Source: Clarkia xantiana subsp. parviflora (taxonomy: Eukaryota; Streptophyta; Magnoliopsida; Myrtales; Onagraceae). Taken from it: a DNA stretch of 64,000 nucleotides. Under the pieces are notes generated by a model. That model was not told where the DNA came from. It did no database searches and saw only the letters and a list, made by a program, of their open reading frames with translations. Positions 1-12,013 of the stretch are shown one piece after another. The stretch spans positions 24,348,763 to 24,412,762 of the forward strand of contig JAPTYO010000007.1 in assembly GCA_036873135.1 (NCBI GenBank), written 5' to 3'. Within the stretch, counting starts at the first letter, position 1; each line of letters opens with the position of its first letter. A program made the position numbers and the translations under genes.

Positions 1-1554
1 ATTGCGCCGGCAGTGTAACTGAAATCAAATACGAGATAAAAAAAAAAAAAGCAGAATTTTAGTACGACATGAAAATAATTAACTCCAAACTCCTAATTTT
101 TCGTAGCTTATTTGTATCGACTCATCGTATCATGCTAGAATTGTCCGTTTTCCCATATCTAAGTGAAAATTTATATTTTTCTTTAAAAAATTTAGTATAC
201 CTAAAATATAGGATTAAGAATCTAAAAGAGTCTCAAATATATATATTGTTAATCGTTGTCTCGGATTTAAAATGTTGATATTCGGTGTCTCGACTATTAG
301 ATTGATTTATTTTCACTTTTTTCAACCGAAATTGGCGTTAAAATTGACGCTTTAAGCAATAAATGCATGTTATTTTCCACATTTTCGAAGTATTAGATTT
401 GTTACTCATGCCTTAGACTTCTTTGATGCTTAAAAAAACATATTTTGTTATGTCAAGTTTAACTGAAAGAAAAAATCAACTAATCTGATAGTTCGTATAC
501 CATATATCAGTGTTTTAAATCTCAAACATCGATTTTTGGCCATGATCTCGAATAGCAATTAGTAACATATCTTAGAGGGTGATTTTTTTTTCTTTTTACA
601 ATTTTTTTTTGGGAATCACATTGATTCGACGGTGGCGTGATTGCGATTGACTCAGTCATGTAACTAACGCTGTTAACAGTTACGTCCACTGATTTGACGG
701 CATCAATAGACCACAAAACACGGGCTCCATGTTGTACACATCAATTCCCAAGTTGCTCTGAGTGTTCCATTTCAATTGTTGTCCTCGAGGGATTTCTAAA
801 TTCGTGAACAGTAGTTATAAAGTGAAAGCTGATTAACAATTTGGTTATTAACTAATGAGAAAGTGTTTTGTTTTGATATAAAAGATGTACGAAAATAACG
901 AAAGTTGTGGCAGTGGGAAGGAGCTGGGCTCCGAAGTTTTAGCGGGAGAATTTCAAAACCGTGGCAGAGCTCACGGTGGCCAATACTGGTTCCGGCGAGT
1001 TCTGTAGCAGTAGCAGCAAGAGGGGGAAATGAAGAGTGTGATAATGGAGGAAAATGATGATGATGAAAAATTAAAGTTATCTCTTTAATCATATATATTA
1101 GAGACATAATATCTACTAATCAGAAGAGAACTTCCAATCCTAATTCTAGTTTTATATTATAAATTTACTATCGTAAAAAGTTTTTAATGTTATTTACTAT
1201 TGGTTAGGACGAAGCAAGAAACTATTTTTTTCGGTGATGCAAGAATTGAGTTAATATCAATTATCTAGGATAAAAAAAATTCAATAGGCAAGTTTAAAAT
1301 TTTAAATGATAAAACTGATAATAATTATAAAATTTAAAGTTAAATAGTACATTAGAAAAGGTTTTGAGGGATAATTGCCCACTCTCCTCTCCAAGATGGC
1401 TTCGTCCCTAGCCGTTGCGAGTTCAGGCAAACCCTGCCCCGCTCGCGAGACGAACTTTGTCTCCAATCTCGCCCCGTTTTAACTCACGGGGCGAGATTAT
1501 TAAAAAAATTATCCCAAACGGGGCACCCCGACCAGCGATGTTTATATTGATATT
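1..1554. other. Intergenic duplicon A, left part
   Basis: No gene was found. The stretch is closely similar, with small gaps, to 46920-47914 and then 48825-48980. Shared landmarks are an A-run followed by AGCA(G/T)AATTTTAGTACGAC near base 50 and a block ending in ACAAAACACGGGCTCCATG near 720. It is therefore one copy of the spacer of the tandem defensin-like array. Because the same spacer lies between genes C and B on the right, a further array copy may lie to the left of the window (inference). Bases 1394-1554 are richer in G and C and resemble an old dispersed repeat shared with 48831-48970. Confidence 0.75.
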
Positions 1555-1740
1555 TGTTACGAAAGTAGAGAGTAATAGAATAGCTAAATTTGAGGATGAT
1601 CTTATTATCACACATAGGAGCCCTTATATAGGGGTTACATAGACTTGGAAATGAAGTAATATCAATATATGAAAGGTCTAAATAAGGAAGATGGTATATA
1701 CACATAATGTTGAACATCCATAATATATATTTTCATAACA
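1555..1740 (-). repeat. 3' LTR of the minus-strand Copia
   Basis: It is a direct repeat of 6943-7132. It ends in a short inverted repeat (TGTTA...TAACA), and the polypurine tract lies just inside it at 1741-1752 on the minus strand. Confidence 0.87.
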
Positions 1741-1989
1741 CTCCCCTTGGATGTTCATAAAAGAATTGTGCATCGTTAAAACATTACTAGAAAAAACTCA
1801 TTGGGATAAAAATCTAGTGAATGAAAAAGAGTACACAATTATGGATCCCTTTTGTAAAATGCCTCGTTAAAAACCTTGCTAGGAAAACCCAGTGGGATAA
1901 AACATTGGTTAAGGGAAAAAGAGTGCAACGGTGTAGATTCTCCCCCTGATGTTGATATCGCATAATATTCAAGTCGGCGCTATCCAATA

Positions 1990-2150
1990 TTGTTTACCAA
2001 TATTCCAAATGTCGCAATCGGTAAAGCCTCCGTGAAAATATCTGCTAAATAATCACTGGAACAAATATGTCGGATGGTAACGTCACGTTTCTTCTTAAGA
2101 TCATGAGTGAAGAATAACTTTAGAGAAATGTATTCGACATGTCTCCTTTG
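1990..2150 (-). pseudogene. Copia RNase H C-terminal remnant
   Basis: Minus-strand translation across this interval gives the motif ADIFTEALPIATF, preceded by KLFFTHDLKKKRDV. This matches the conserved end of Copia polyproteins (the 'LADIFTKALP' box after RNase H). Stops and frame breaks surround it, so it is a relic. Its place next to the 3' LTR fits the normal gag-protease-integrase-RT-RNase H order of Copia elements read on the minus strand. Confidence 0.8.
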
Positions 2151-4849
2151 ATGTAACATTATTCTTCAACTTAAGCTATATAACATGCATTATCCTTATA
2201 TATACAAAATAATGGTACATTCATGATATAACTTGATTTTGCATAGACAAGTGATTTAGGACTTGATTCAATCCGATAATAAACTCATGTAATTCTTCCT
2301 TCGGAGATACATAAATATTTTCTTAACATTGCTCAAATTTCACAAAATTAGTGAAGAACTAAATCTTGCATATAACCAATAATACATCATGTTCCTTGTA
2401 ATTAGTAAGATATATTAGCGCTCTTGTAACACTATATAATGTACTCCTGGACATTTATGTTATTCATTAATCTCACGAGGACGGAAAATATATTTATTCA
2501 AATCTATCATTCTTACAACCATTAAGGTACTCAATAGTTGTGTTTTGCTATGCAAAATAGCTTCAAGAAATTTTTATTATAGGACAAGAATATTATCAAT
2601 CAATATCTTCAGTACTCGATCTTCAGGCCGAGTCAAACATTTGTCCTTTCAATATATTTTGTATGAATTTAATCTCATCAACACATTGATTGTATTTAAA
2701 AACTCTTCAGGAGTTCCAATATCTTCAACTTCCTCACGCGATGCCCCTTTCAGTTATAGCGTGATTAGTTCAACTTATCAAATATAAGTTTTATTTATTC
2801 TCATAATATCATCTGATATAACTTAGCTCAAATGAGTTATACATTGTGGAGAATATAACATAATCAACATGTATTATTTTAAATGGTACAATATCTTTAT
2901 CATCCAAAATTATTGGAAAATTTTCCATTCTAGCATTTTAAATTCTTCTAGGATTTCACTATCAAACTAGCCATCCAAATATGCTATAAATAATTCATAT
3001 GTGAGACGCATTTACAACTTTTTATGTACTGCCAACATAATAATATAATTGAAGGTGATTGCTCCACTAAAAGATCCATATAATAATTGTCAAGATTCTG
3101 CAAATAACATTTGTACCGCAGGCTGTGCGTGTATATCTTACGACACATTTTATTTATGCGGGAAATAATTTGTATCCATTGACTTCCACCTTCTTCATTT
3201 TTCATGCTAATACTTGCGTCTTTTCAAACTTTGGCCAATCATAATGATTTGTTGATATATTAATCTCAAGATCCTCGTCTTGTTTTATGATTTCACTCAT
3301 GAATAATATTCAAAACCATTGTCGACAACTGATATTCTCGGTTCCATAAATTCCCATTAGTAAAATAACTTATCGAGATCTCTTCATTGTAATTATTTTC
3401 ATGTACCTGAACAACTTCTGGGGTTTCATATTTAGCTATGTATTTACTTTGTTTATGGAAAATCACCTCCAAAGTTAGACCATATTTATCTATTTTCTTT
3501 CTATGCTCCATTCTTATTTAAAAAACTTATTCGGAACCGATATCACGTGTTTCAGGCATGAATTATTTTCATTATAATTTGTCATGCCAGGACATTTCAA
3601 ATTCGAGCATTTGCAGCTTGGTACTTGACTTATGACTTCTGGGTCTTCTAAAGTCACTTGATAGGCAGTATCTGAAAATGGTTATCTCTTTGAACTTCAG
3701 GTTCATACTATCACTGTGCGAGGATCTAAATGAGATAATAACACTTTTTTTTTCCAGTCGATCTCTTTTCTGCCAGCTGCTTCTTTTCTCCCCCTAATGT
3801 TGGGAAAAGTTGTTCATCAATAACAATCAGCAATTCTTGCTATAAATATATATTAGTCATTGTTCCTAATAAATTTTTATATCCAACTTATTTTTCCCAA
3901 CATTCCAGACTCATCTTAGTGCGTTGCGGTGGAGCAATTCAAATATATATCGCATTTCATAAAATTCATATATGAGAAATATTTCTATTGACTAAAGTTG
4001 GTTGTAATGGGGAGAGCTATGATTTAAAATTGTCTTGATGCGCAGTTATACTGCCTCTTTCATAATAGCATGTATTTGTACTCAATTTTCTCTTTTTGAT
4101 AGCAATTTAGCTATTTAATAGGAGGCTCTTGTAACTTTTATGCTATACTGCGAATCTAGACATGCAATTGTCTGATTCTTATATGAAATATCAACTTTTA
4201 ATATTATCATCATTCTTTATTGCATAATTTGAAATTTGTTCTTGCAAATTCATAATCAACGCATATGTGACAATATTGTAGATGCATCTTTCAAAATAAT
4301 ATATCGGTCCACATGGCAGGTGAACGGGCCCATATTCACCTTTTATAATTTTCATAAATAAGGGGATTCAATCCTGATTTTATTGATGATGATCACACAA
4401 TGAATTTTTCATGAGAGCAATTATCGTAATGATTTATGGAGAATCTTCAGGTTCTTCCAAATAATGTCTCGCACATCGTAATTGAACCGGAATGGTCTGT
4501 AACCGGTCAAGCCAAGTATTGTATTATATGGGTAAAACTTCTGGTTTACCTCTATCCATCAGTAAACTTCTGGTTTACCGGGATATTTAATCAATTATGC
4601 CAATATTGGCGGTAAACTTCTGATTTACCTGATATGTATTTCTTTCATAATCTGCAAGAGATTTTTTTTGTATCTTTTGTAACACATTCCGCATGTTTTT
4701 TTATTTTATTCATCTTCATCTCAATAATGATTGCGGAGTATTCACATTCTTTATAATAAAAATAAATAAATAAATATGAAGTATATGAAACCATATAAAT
4801 AACATTAAAAAATGCATAAAGCTTAAATAAGTAACTTCGTACAAATGCT

Positions 4850-5345
4850 CGATTTCACGATCTTCAAGATCATTTATAGCTCAATTTGTTTTTAGGATCT
4901 TTATTATCCTTATTTGTAGCTCAATATCTTTAAGGATATTTTTTTTTTCATATCTCAAAATCTCTTAGGATATTCAGATCCATTTTCTTCAAGATCATTT
5001 ATTCGAAATAATTAAGGATCTTTAGTATCTCTGTTCATAATTTATGCTTGTTAGGATCTTCGGGATCCTTTATTTATAGTTCTAGATCTTCTAGAATCTT
5101 CAAGATCCTTTATTCATAACTCATGATCTCTTGGGATCTTTAGGATCCCTTCATTATCCTTCATGATACACATGATTTGTTTCCTTATACAAGAAGGTCT
5201 TTATTTCATAAATTGGATTCTTTTGATCATTTTCTCATACATTCTAGAATCTTCTAGGTTCTAAAAGTATTAATTCTCGAGCTTCTGAAATATTAATATG
5301 TAATAGCTCATGATCTTCTGGATCATATTATAATAAAGTGCAATA
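4850..5345. repeat. Degenerate short tandem repeat (AGGATCTT family)
   Basis: Inside the minus-strand Copia, a unit of roughly 35-50 bp built around 'TAGGATCTT(C/T)AGGATC' and 'TCATTTATTCATAACTC' repeats about ten times with many changes. A smaller repeat, GTAAACTTCTGGTTTACC, recurs at about 4530-4630. No coding sense was found. Confidence 0.6.
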
Positions 5346-6942
5346 CACATAATTTAATGCAATAAAAAATGCAAATGTAAATGTAGTGCAAGAAATGTAA
5401 AGTATAACTGTAAATGTAGTGCAATAAATATAAAAGATAAATTGTAAATGCAAAATTTAAAGTAAAATAAATACGAATATTCATAACTTTGATCTTTAAG
5501 ATCGTACTATCGAATCTTCAGGATCATATATTCATAAAGAATGCATTTTTATTAATCATATTATCCTATAATTAATCATAATATATGCATGACTTTTTAA
5601 TTTTCACATAAGCCACTTTGCCTAGTGTCACTGCGTTTCATATGATCCAATTTCGCGCTTAGCGACACCGCATTCTCAAAATTATCATTCTTCCAAATAA
5701 TTGGACATTGCATTCTTTATTTGTAAAATGCATCATCGTTCTTTATCGATATCATGATGATGCTACATATTTCATCTCTTTCAAAATTAAAATCAACTGT
5801 GTCCATGACCATGTCAAATTGCAATATGCACTTCATACATTGGAATATTATTCGCATTGTAATCATACACCACGACATTCACTTCTGGGAGTGTGGGATA
5901 CACATATAATAAACAACACTCGCTTCAAGGAGTGTATTATATCATTGTTATAATCATAAATTGAGATGCTCACTTCAGGGAGCTAAAGATATCTAGTGGG
6001 TGATGCATATATTTTTTCATTCACTGTTTACATCTAGATATATTTTAGCATCGAATAGTCACGTGCTAAGCCGCACTTTAGTGAGTAGAATATATTTATA
6101 CATAGTTTATGGAACAACTATAAAAACGAGTCCAATAATATTATTGGACATATCGCGATGTTGTGTTCCGTAAAATCGAGTTTGGTAAATTTATCCAACA
6201 TATTGCTCGCCTTTAAGAAAATTATGGCCTTAAGGTTTCATTCTTTGAACATTGATCATCAATAGGCCATACACATCCTCCTCCGTTATATATTAATTGC
6301 CAGACATACACATATATTGAAGATGATCTGCCAGGTCCACAACAATTAAGAAGATCAAAAACAAGAGAACACGCATAAGTAGAATATGTAGGTGATAGTT
6401 AAACAGACAACTGATTATTGATTAGTTAATAAAATGTATGAGATAAGAAAAATCTCCCTTGAAGGTTTGGATTCATTCTCGGCGACCTTAGCAGCTTATG
6501 CGACTAGTATGTGTGTTGTAAGTTTGATTTCAACTGCCACTAAGTCTAGTTTGACTTGATCACATAACTCTGTATGGAAAAGAAAAGAAAACACAATTAG
6601 TATATCATTACACAAGGCGTGTTCATATCTATAAGTATGTATAAAGATCCATGTTGATTGTCCGATGATATGGTTGTAGTTGTAGATGAAAATTCTTGGA
6701 TCTGATTCGGTTTTGCCAGATCCTGCTTTGTTCCTGTGTGGTTTGCAGCTATAGGCATCAGAATTGATAAGATTGGTCTTGGGCACGTTCAAGTTCGGTT
6801 AAGAGTGATTTGGATGGGGCCGGCTAGGAGTGATTTGGACGCAGATCTACGAGAGGAGGATTGGAGGAAGGTGGATAAGAGTAGTGAAGCTAAGGTTTCA
6901 CCGGAGAGAAAAAAAAATATAAGCAATTTCGTGCTGATAACG

Positions 6943-7132
6943 TGTTATGAAAGTAGAGTAGAGAGTAATAAAATAGAGGAATTTGAGGATTATCTTATTA
7001 TCACACATAAGAGCCCTTATATAGGGGTTACATAGACTTGGAGAAAAGTAATATCAATATATGGAATGTCTAAATAAGGAAGATGGTATATATACATACT
7101 ATTGAACATCCATAATATATATTTTCATAACA
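6943..7132 (-). repeat. 5' LTR of the minus-strand Copia
   Basis: This LTR pairs with 1555-1740. On the minus strand it is followed by TATCAGCACGA (primer-binding-site-like) at about 6927-6940. Confidence 0.87.
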
Positions 7133-8118
7133 ACATTACAATTCTTTTATTCGCATAAATGATATTTAAAAAAAATTATGAAGTTTAAATCATAAATACA
7201 AATTGAAATTTATATTCTTATTACCAAACTCATTTGAGTTTTTATTCATTTATTGTTTCTATTATGGTTGTTAACCCTTATAATTTTATAACATATATTA
7301 TAAATATGTATAAGCTAAACGGTGTGAGTTCATGGGCCTGCAACCGCAAACTCAAACCCGCACCGGCTTTTTAGTAGCTTTTTCTTTCCCGGTCGATCTA
7401 GAATTTTAAATTCAAATTGAATATTGGTTTAATATTTTTTACGAAATTATGTTACATAGTTTAAATGTACTTGTTTTATAAAAAAAAATCATTATTTTAA
7501 ATTATGTTCTAATTTTGTATCATCCTAAAGATCATGTCAATCTCGGTCTTGTATCATTCTTTGAGTTTTTTCAATCACGTCATGCATCATTCTTATGACG
7601 TCAATGTAACAATTTGACTATGAAAATTTCCATGCGCGTGCGTCTCACGGGCAAATGGTCTAATTATATATATATATGTATAATATAAACGGGGTGAGTT
7701 CATGGGGCCGCAACCCCAAACTCAAACCAGCACCGGCACGCAAAAATGAGTAAAACTCAAAACCATACCCCACGGGATGCCAGTTCACGGAATAAAATCG
7801 AGACCGGAAACGCAAATTCGTGCGACCCCTTGCCCTATTGACAAATACTGGGCGTCATTAGACGTGATTAGAATTACAAATATAACTATTTTGTCATTAT
7901 CGAGTGGAAAGTGAAGTTATACAGTTTCTACCGTAGACTACTAGTAGAAACTCACCTCATTCTATTTACTGTTTATATTTATTATTTAATTATTTTGATT
8001 CTCTCCAATTTTTAATAACAAACATAGGAATACTTTATTTTATTTTATTTGCGTAGACTATTTAATGAGGACATTACAAAAATTTGTGGCATCACATGAT
8101 CATATAAAAATGAATATA
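7133..8118. other. Duplicon A, 3' flank of DEFL gene A
   Basis: No gene was found. It is paralogous to 48985-49605, with an extra insert of about 370 bp relative to that copy. The insert is bracketed by a repeated segment (about 7318-7372 and 7687-7738, both reading GTGAGTTCATGG...AACTCAAACC), so it may come from a local duplication or a retained insertion. Bases 7850-8060 also match 57990-58130 downstream of gene D. Confidence 0.65.
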
Positions 8119-8399
8119 TTAATTTTCACCACCGCAGAAACACGAGGTTTTCTGGCATTTGACTTTGCTGCTTTTAGGACAGGTCTTTTGACACGCGTTT
8201 TCATCGTAATAAATCGGTTACTTATGATCGCGTCTTTCGATGTCGGAATCACCGTCGATGATGACAATGCCGTCGAAGAATTCATCTCCGCTATAAATGC
8301 ACAAGCCACCCTCGCACGCCGGCCACAAACCCCTAAGGCAGTGCTCATAGTAGCAATCATCATCACTTCTGCACTCTTCTTCACCTCCACTCGCTACAT
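8119..8399 (-). pseudogene. Defensin-like gene A, exon 2 remnant
   Basis: This matches the second exon of the intact gene C. The acceptor (…GCAG) ends at 8400, and the reading frame continues for 59 codons. Module 1 has cysteines in EECRSDDDCYYEHC and later CEGGLC, with the final C-x-C changed to C-I-Y. A TAA at 8218-8220 stops translation between the modules. Module 2 follows in the same frame (ENACQKTCPKSSKVKC, then TSCFC), ending at a TAA at 8119-8121; its first cysteine is tyrosine. Exon 1 is absent because Copia-1 begins at 8692 in the intron and no 5' part is seen beyond it. The gene has no signal peptide and no promoter here, so it is dead. The single stop with otherwise preserved cysteines suggests recent decay. 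Confidence 0.85.
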
Positions 8400-8691
8400 C
8401 TGCATATATATTAAAGGAAAATTGTCAAATTGCTAATTTTTAGTGCAATTTGACTGACATTTTTTTTAAATTGTTAACAAAAATTTTACTAACGTGAAGT
8501 TTGTCCACCCTGTCATTTTTTCCGTTAATTATAGACAAAATATAATGTCTAAACTTACTAAAAAATCATAAAGTTCAACTATGATTTTAAAATAACCTTA
8601 ATGTTTATATAAAAGTAAATAAATATCTCTAATGAAATTTCAGAATAATGCATATTATACAAAAAAAAAAAGGTATATACATGAAGTATAC
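8400..8691 (-). other. Intron remnant of DEFL gene A
   Basis: Paralogous to 49889-50160 and 44084-44350, the 3' halves of the introns of genes B and C. It stops abruptly at the LTR of Copia-1. Confidence 0.75.
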
Positions 8692-9392
8692 TGTTAGAAT
8701 TAGTGGATACAATTACAGATCAAAACCTAGGTACATGCTTGTAACTACATTACGCAGCGGATAAGGAACACATATCAGTTTTGCTTTCCGTAGCCCAAGA
8801 TTTGTTGGCATTTGGAGTGTATGGGCCACCGTAATAGAGAGCCCATTAATATAATCCCAACATCCTAAGTATAATTAGGGTATGTCACATTAGGGATTTT
8901 GGGGTCAGGCCAAAATCCCAATAAGCCATACGAGGCCCAAAACCCATTATGTGGTTCGGCTGAACTTAATGGAGCAAGCCATTGGTGGGCTTTGCTCACC
9001 TCGTCTTATAAATATGAGGCGTTAAGAGATTTGTTAATGTTAATCATTTTCTCTCCTTTAGTTGAGATAAAATAAATCTCATCTCCCTTACACAATAGTG
9101 GTTCGTCTGAAACCTCTAACACCCAAGGAAGTGCCGAAATTGCTAAGGCAATATACCCCAGAGATCCATCTCAGCAACCAGATTGAAGAGGCTTTACTGT
9201 GGAGACCATAGCTTGTGGAGTGCTCTTCAACAAGGGTTCCCGCAGGACACCGTCCGACAGATCGCGAACTCCCTCGTGACGTTCCTCGGCTACGGAAAGC
9301 TCAACTGGTATGTGCTTCATTTCTACTGCGTTATTAGTTTACCATGCATGTACACATGTTTTATTCTGTAATTGTATCCCCTAAACCCATCA
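8692..9392 (+). repeat. 5' LTR of Copia-1
   Basis: It begins TGTTAGAATT and ends CCCATCA, 701 bp. The internal landmarks are shared with the other Copia LTRs in the window: a 'CCCATTA' block, TATAAATATGAGGCG as the likely TATA box region near 9007, and CCAGAGATC followed by GGCTTTACTGTGGAG near 9160-9205. The right neighbour GTGGTATCTGAG resembles the tRNA-Met primer site. Confidence 0.85.
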
Positions 9393-9764
9393 GTGGTATC
9401 TGAGTCTGTGTAGGGTGTTCATACTTTTTGCTAAAACCGTGTTCATGAATATTAATGAAAACGTGATTTTTGTCAAAATCAAATTTTGGATTTTTAATCG
9501 AGGTAAAATTTGATCTTAAAATAGCCCACCAAACCCTAGGGCTGTGGCCACCCACGGCCAAGCCACAGTGAAGCCGTGGCCAAATTAAAAATAAAAATAA
9601 AAAATTCACCAGCGGCGGCGGTTGTTTCGAGTGGCCGGCGCCCGGCGGCGTTGGCCTTAGGGTTTAGTCAATGTAATATCTTGACATTAATTACCGATAT
9701 ATTCTTTCCATGATTTTAGGGATGTAGATATATTTGGTATTAATTATTTGTCTAATAGATTGAG

Positions 9765-9802
<38 letters not shown>

Positions 9803-9954
9803 TTTTATCCATAATATAAAATCTAATAAATATTGATATATATATATATATTCAGTGAATATATTATATTTATTGTTACTTGACGGCTAAGTTAAGTTTT
9901 TGGTGAATTTTAAAACCTTACTTAGCCATCAAGTAAGCAATTCGGCCGAAACCC
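9393..9954 (+). other. Copia-1 leader, first part
   Basis: Untranslated leader between the primer site and gag. It aligns in part with 23875-24770 of Copia-2, including an AT microsatellite (about 9771-9800) and the line CTACTT(A/G)GCCA before the insertion point. No gene was found. Confidence 0.65.
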
Positions 9955-12013
9955 CAGGGGCGGATCCACAGTGTCCCAAGCGGGTTCCCGGGACACCGTT
10001 TGGCTCACGATTTTTTTTTTTAAATATACAATATATTTCCATGTGATATTTTATGGGAATCTGCTTGAATATATTGAATGACACCACTTAATATAAGTTT
10101 CCTTGTAGCCTTATGGTAATGCGTGCAGCTTGACTGCTAATGGTCATGAGTTTGATATAACTATGTATATATATATTGTAGATGTAACTATGTAAGACCT
10201 TCTAATGATCTATCTATCTTTCTCCCTCTTTTGTTTTTTTTTTTCAACTTTCTTCTTCTTATTTCACCCAAAAAAAAAATCTTCTTCCATTTTTTTTCTT
10301 CCATAAACCCAAATAACAACATATTTTTTTTAAAAAAGCCATATATATATATCGTAGATGTACCTATGTAAGACCTTCTAATGATCAATCAATCAAACAA
10401 CTAGGGTTATGTATAAATATTGTTGAACATGAAAGCTTGATGAAGTGAAATTTTATTTTTGGGTTAAGAACCTATGAAAGGTCTGAATTATCACCCATGT
10501 TAACGGGAGAGGTCTGAAATTTAAAAAGTTAATAACGAAGGTCTGAAATTTCAGTTTTGTTGATAACAGCGGTCTCTGTTAGTTTTTTCCGTTAAAACTA
10601 ACGGAAGTTGGTCACATGCTTGGCATGTGACCGGAAATAAAATAAATTTCCAAAAATGCCCTTCTATCAAGTGTGCCCCTCACATGCTTGAAGTGAAAAG
10701 ACCAAAATGCCCTTGAAGCCACCACGACTCCACCAACCTAGCTCCGGCGACCACCAACCGTACTCCGGCGACCACCACCGTACTCCGGCGACCACCAACC
10801 GTACTCCGGCGACCACTACCAAGGCTCCGATCGGAGCTTTTTTGCTGAGGTGGTGGCCGGAGTCGGGTCGCCGGAGCCGAGGTGGTGGTCGTCGGAGTCG
10901 AGGTGGTGGTGACCGGAGTCGGGTGGTGGTGGCCGGAGTCGGGTGGTTTTAATTTGACTTTAGGGGTAAAATTGTCATTTTACATTTATTTAAATAAGAT
11001 ATTAAATAAAACAAAATATTAAATGGGCAAAAATGTCATTTCACACAATTCTGTTAAATTTAACCTAAAAATGGACGGAAAACCTCAAATCAACAAAATT
11101 GAAATTTCAGACCTCCGTTATTAACTTTTTAAATTTCAGACTTCTCCCGTTAACATGTGTGATAGTTCAGACCTTTCATAGGTTCTTAACCCTTTATTTT
11201 TCTTATTCACTTCAACTTATTTGTCAAATAATCAAGTATACTGCTTATATATAAACTTAAAATTCATCTAATCAAAACAATATATTTTCTCAATATTCAA
11301 TAAATATTGAAAATATTTGCAACATATATATCTATATCAAATCCTATGTCTATTTGCTCAGCATGACTCTTAACCTAATGAGTTTTTACTTCGGTCACAC
11401 GTTACTAGTCTTCAACTTTAAGCAAATGTGGGCTTGTCACTTGTTTCTAGTAAAAAATATTCCAAATAGACTTCATTTTGTATTTTTCTTATCCTGCAAT
11501 CCACCAAAGAACGATATAATTTCACTGATGCAGAAAGAGGCAATCGACGTCCTTTTAACTCTCATACCCAAAGAACAAAGACTTTCTTTACAAATACAGA
11601 AAAAGTAGCAAGCGGTAATTTTTTTACTTCATCTTCTTCCTCGTAAGAGTTGTTTATTTCTTCCCAAATCAATGCATTCTCTCATGTTTATAGGTCGATG
11701 TAGATTTTGTTTCTTCTTGTTCATCAATTTCATTCTAATTTTCCAATAATGTAGGTTTTTTTTAATGATTGTTTATTTGTCTTATGGCTCGATTTTGTTG
11801 CAAAGATAAGATGTTTTTATTATGCAAAAATTGATTTACGCTTATTATGCATAAATGGTATGCTGTCAAATTGATTTTGGTGTTCAAAAAATATAATTTG
11901 TTTCCTTAAAAAACCTGAATTAATACCGATCCGTAATTTGTTCGTTATCGATATTAGTAAAAAAACTTTTAATAGTAGGAACTCACATACCTGGGTTCCT
12001 GGATCCGCCACTG
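9955..12013. mobile_element. Non-autonomous hAT-type element in the Copia-1 leader
   Basis: The ends are inverted: CAGGGGCGGATCC on the left and GGATCCGCCACTG on the right. The 8-bp flanks CGAAACCC and TGAAACCC differ at one base, which fits the 8-bp target duplication of the hAT superfamily. The interior has no transposase; it is AT-rich, carries a repeated 30-bp phrase (about 10175-10209 and 10350-10386, around AAGACCTTCTAATGATC) and holds a later Mutator-like MITE. The small open frames inside show no recognisable domain. Confidence 0.8.
10461..11192. mobile_element. Mutator-like MITE with 9-bp target duplication
   Basis: Long terminal inverted repeats of about 100 bp start GGGTTAAGAACCTATGAAAG and end in the complement. 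The 9-bp flanks TTTATTTTT are identical on both sides (10452-10460, 11193-11201), the hallmark length for Mutator-like elements. The middle (10700-10950) is GC-rich and made of repeats of CCGGCGACCACCA and its complement, giving a low-complexity open frame of 81 codons rich in Thr/Pro then Arg/Gly. No function is assigned to that frame. A truncated relative lies at 51030-51395. Confidence 0.88.

Larger units (their letters stand above)
1555..7132 (-). mobile_element. Degenerate Copia LTR retrotransposon, minus strand
   Basis: This is a complete but decayed element. Two direct repeats of 186 bp (1555-1740) and 190 bp (6943-7132) both begin TGTTA(C/T)GAAAGTAG and end TTTCATAACA, the TG...CA ends of LTRs. 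Read on the minus strand, the right LTR is followed by ACGTTATCAGCACGA, a primer-binding-site-like sequence. The left LTR is preceded by the purine-rich tract CCAAGGGGAG. Flanks ATATT and ACATT look like a 5-bp target duplication with one later change. The paralogous site near 48981-48990 lacks the element and reads straight through. The interior is AT-rich and full of stops; only an RNase H tail remains recognisable, so the element cannot move by itself. Confidence 0.88.

Noticed and set aside
796..1107. Minus-strand open frame of 103 codons
   Set aside because: No domain was recognised, composition is low-complexity (HHHH, PPLSHSSFPP), and the paralogous spacer at 47700-47800 does not keep the frame.
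6900..7030. Host gene start reading into the 5' LTR (plus-strand frame 6736-7035)
   Set aside because: The frame merges two unrelated parts, the retrotransposon leader and an LTR, and the LTR part recurs at 1555-1640.
8065..8436. Plus-strand open frame of 123 codons
   Set aside because: It is the opposite strand of the defensin-like exon 2, whose minus-strand cysteine pattern, acceptor and paralogues explain the conservation. A similar plus-strand frame at 43755-44108 is rejected for the same reason.
10188..10388. Minus-strand open frame rich in Lys and Arg
   Set aside because: It reflects T-rich and TC-rich plus-strand sequence and lies in a non-coding hAT interior.
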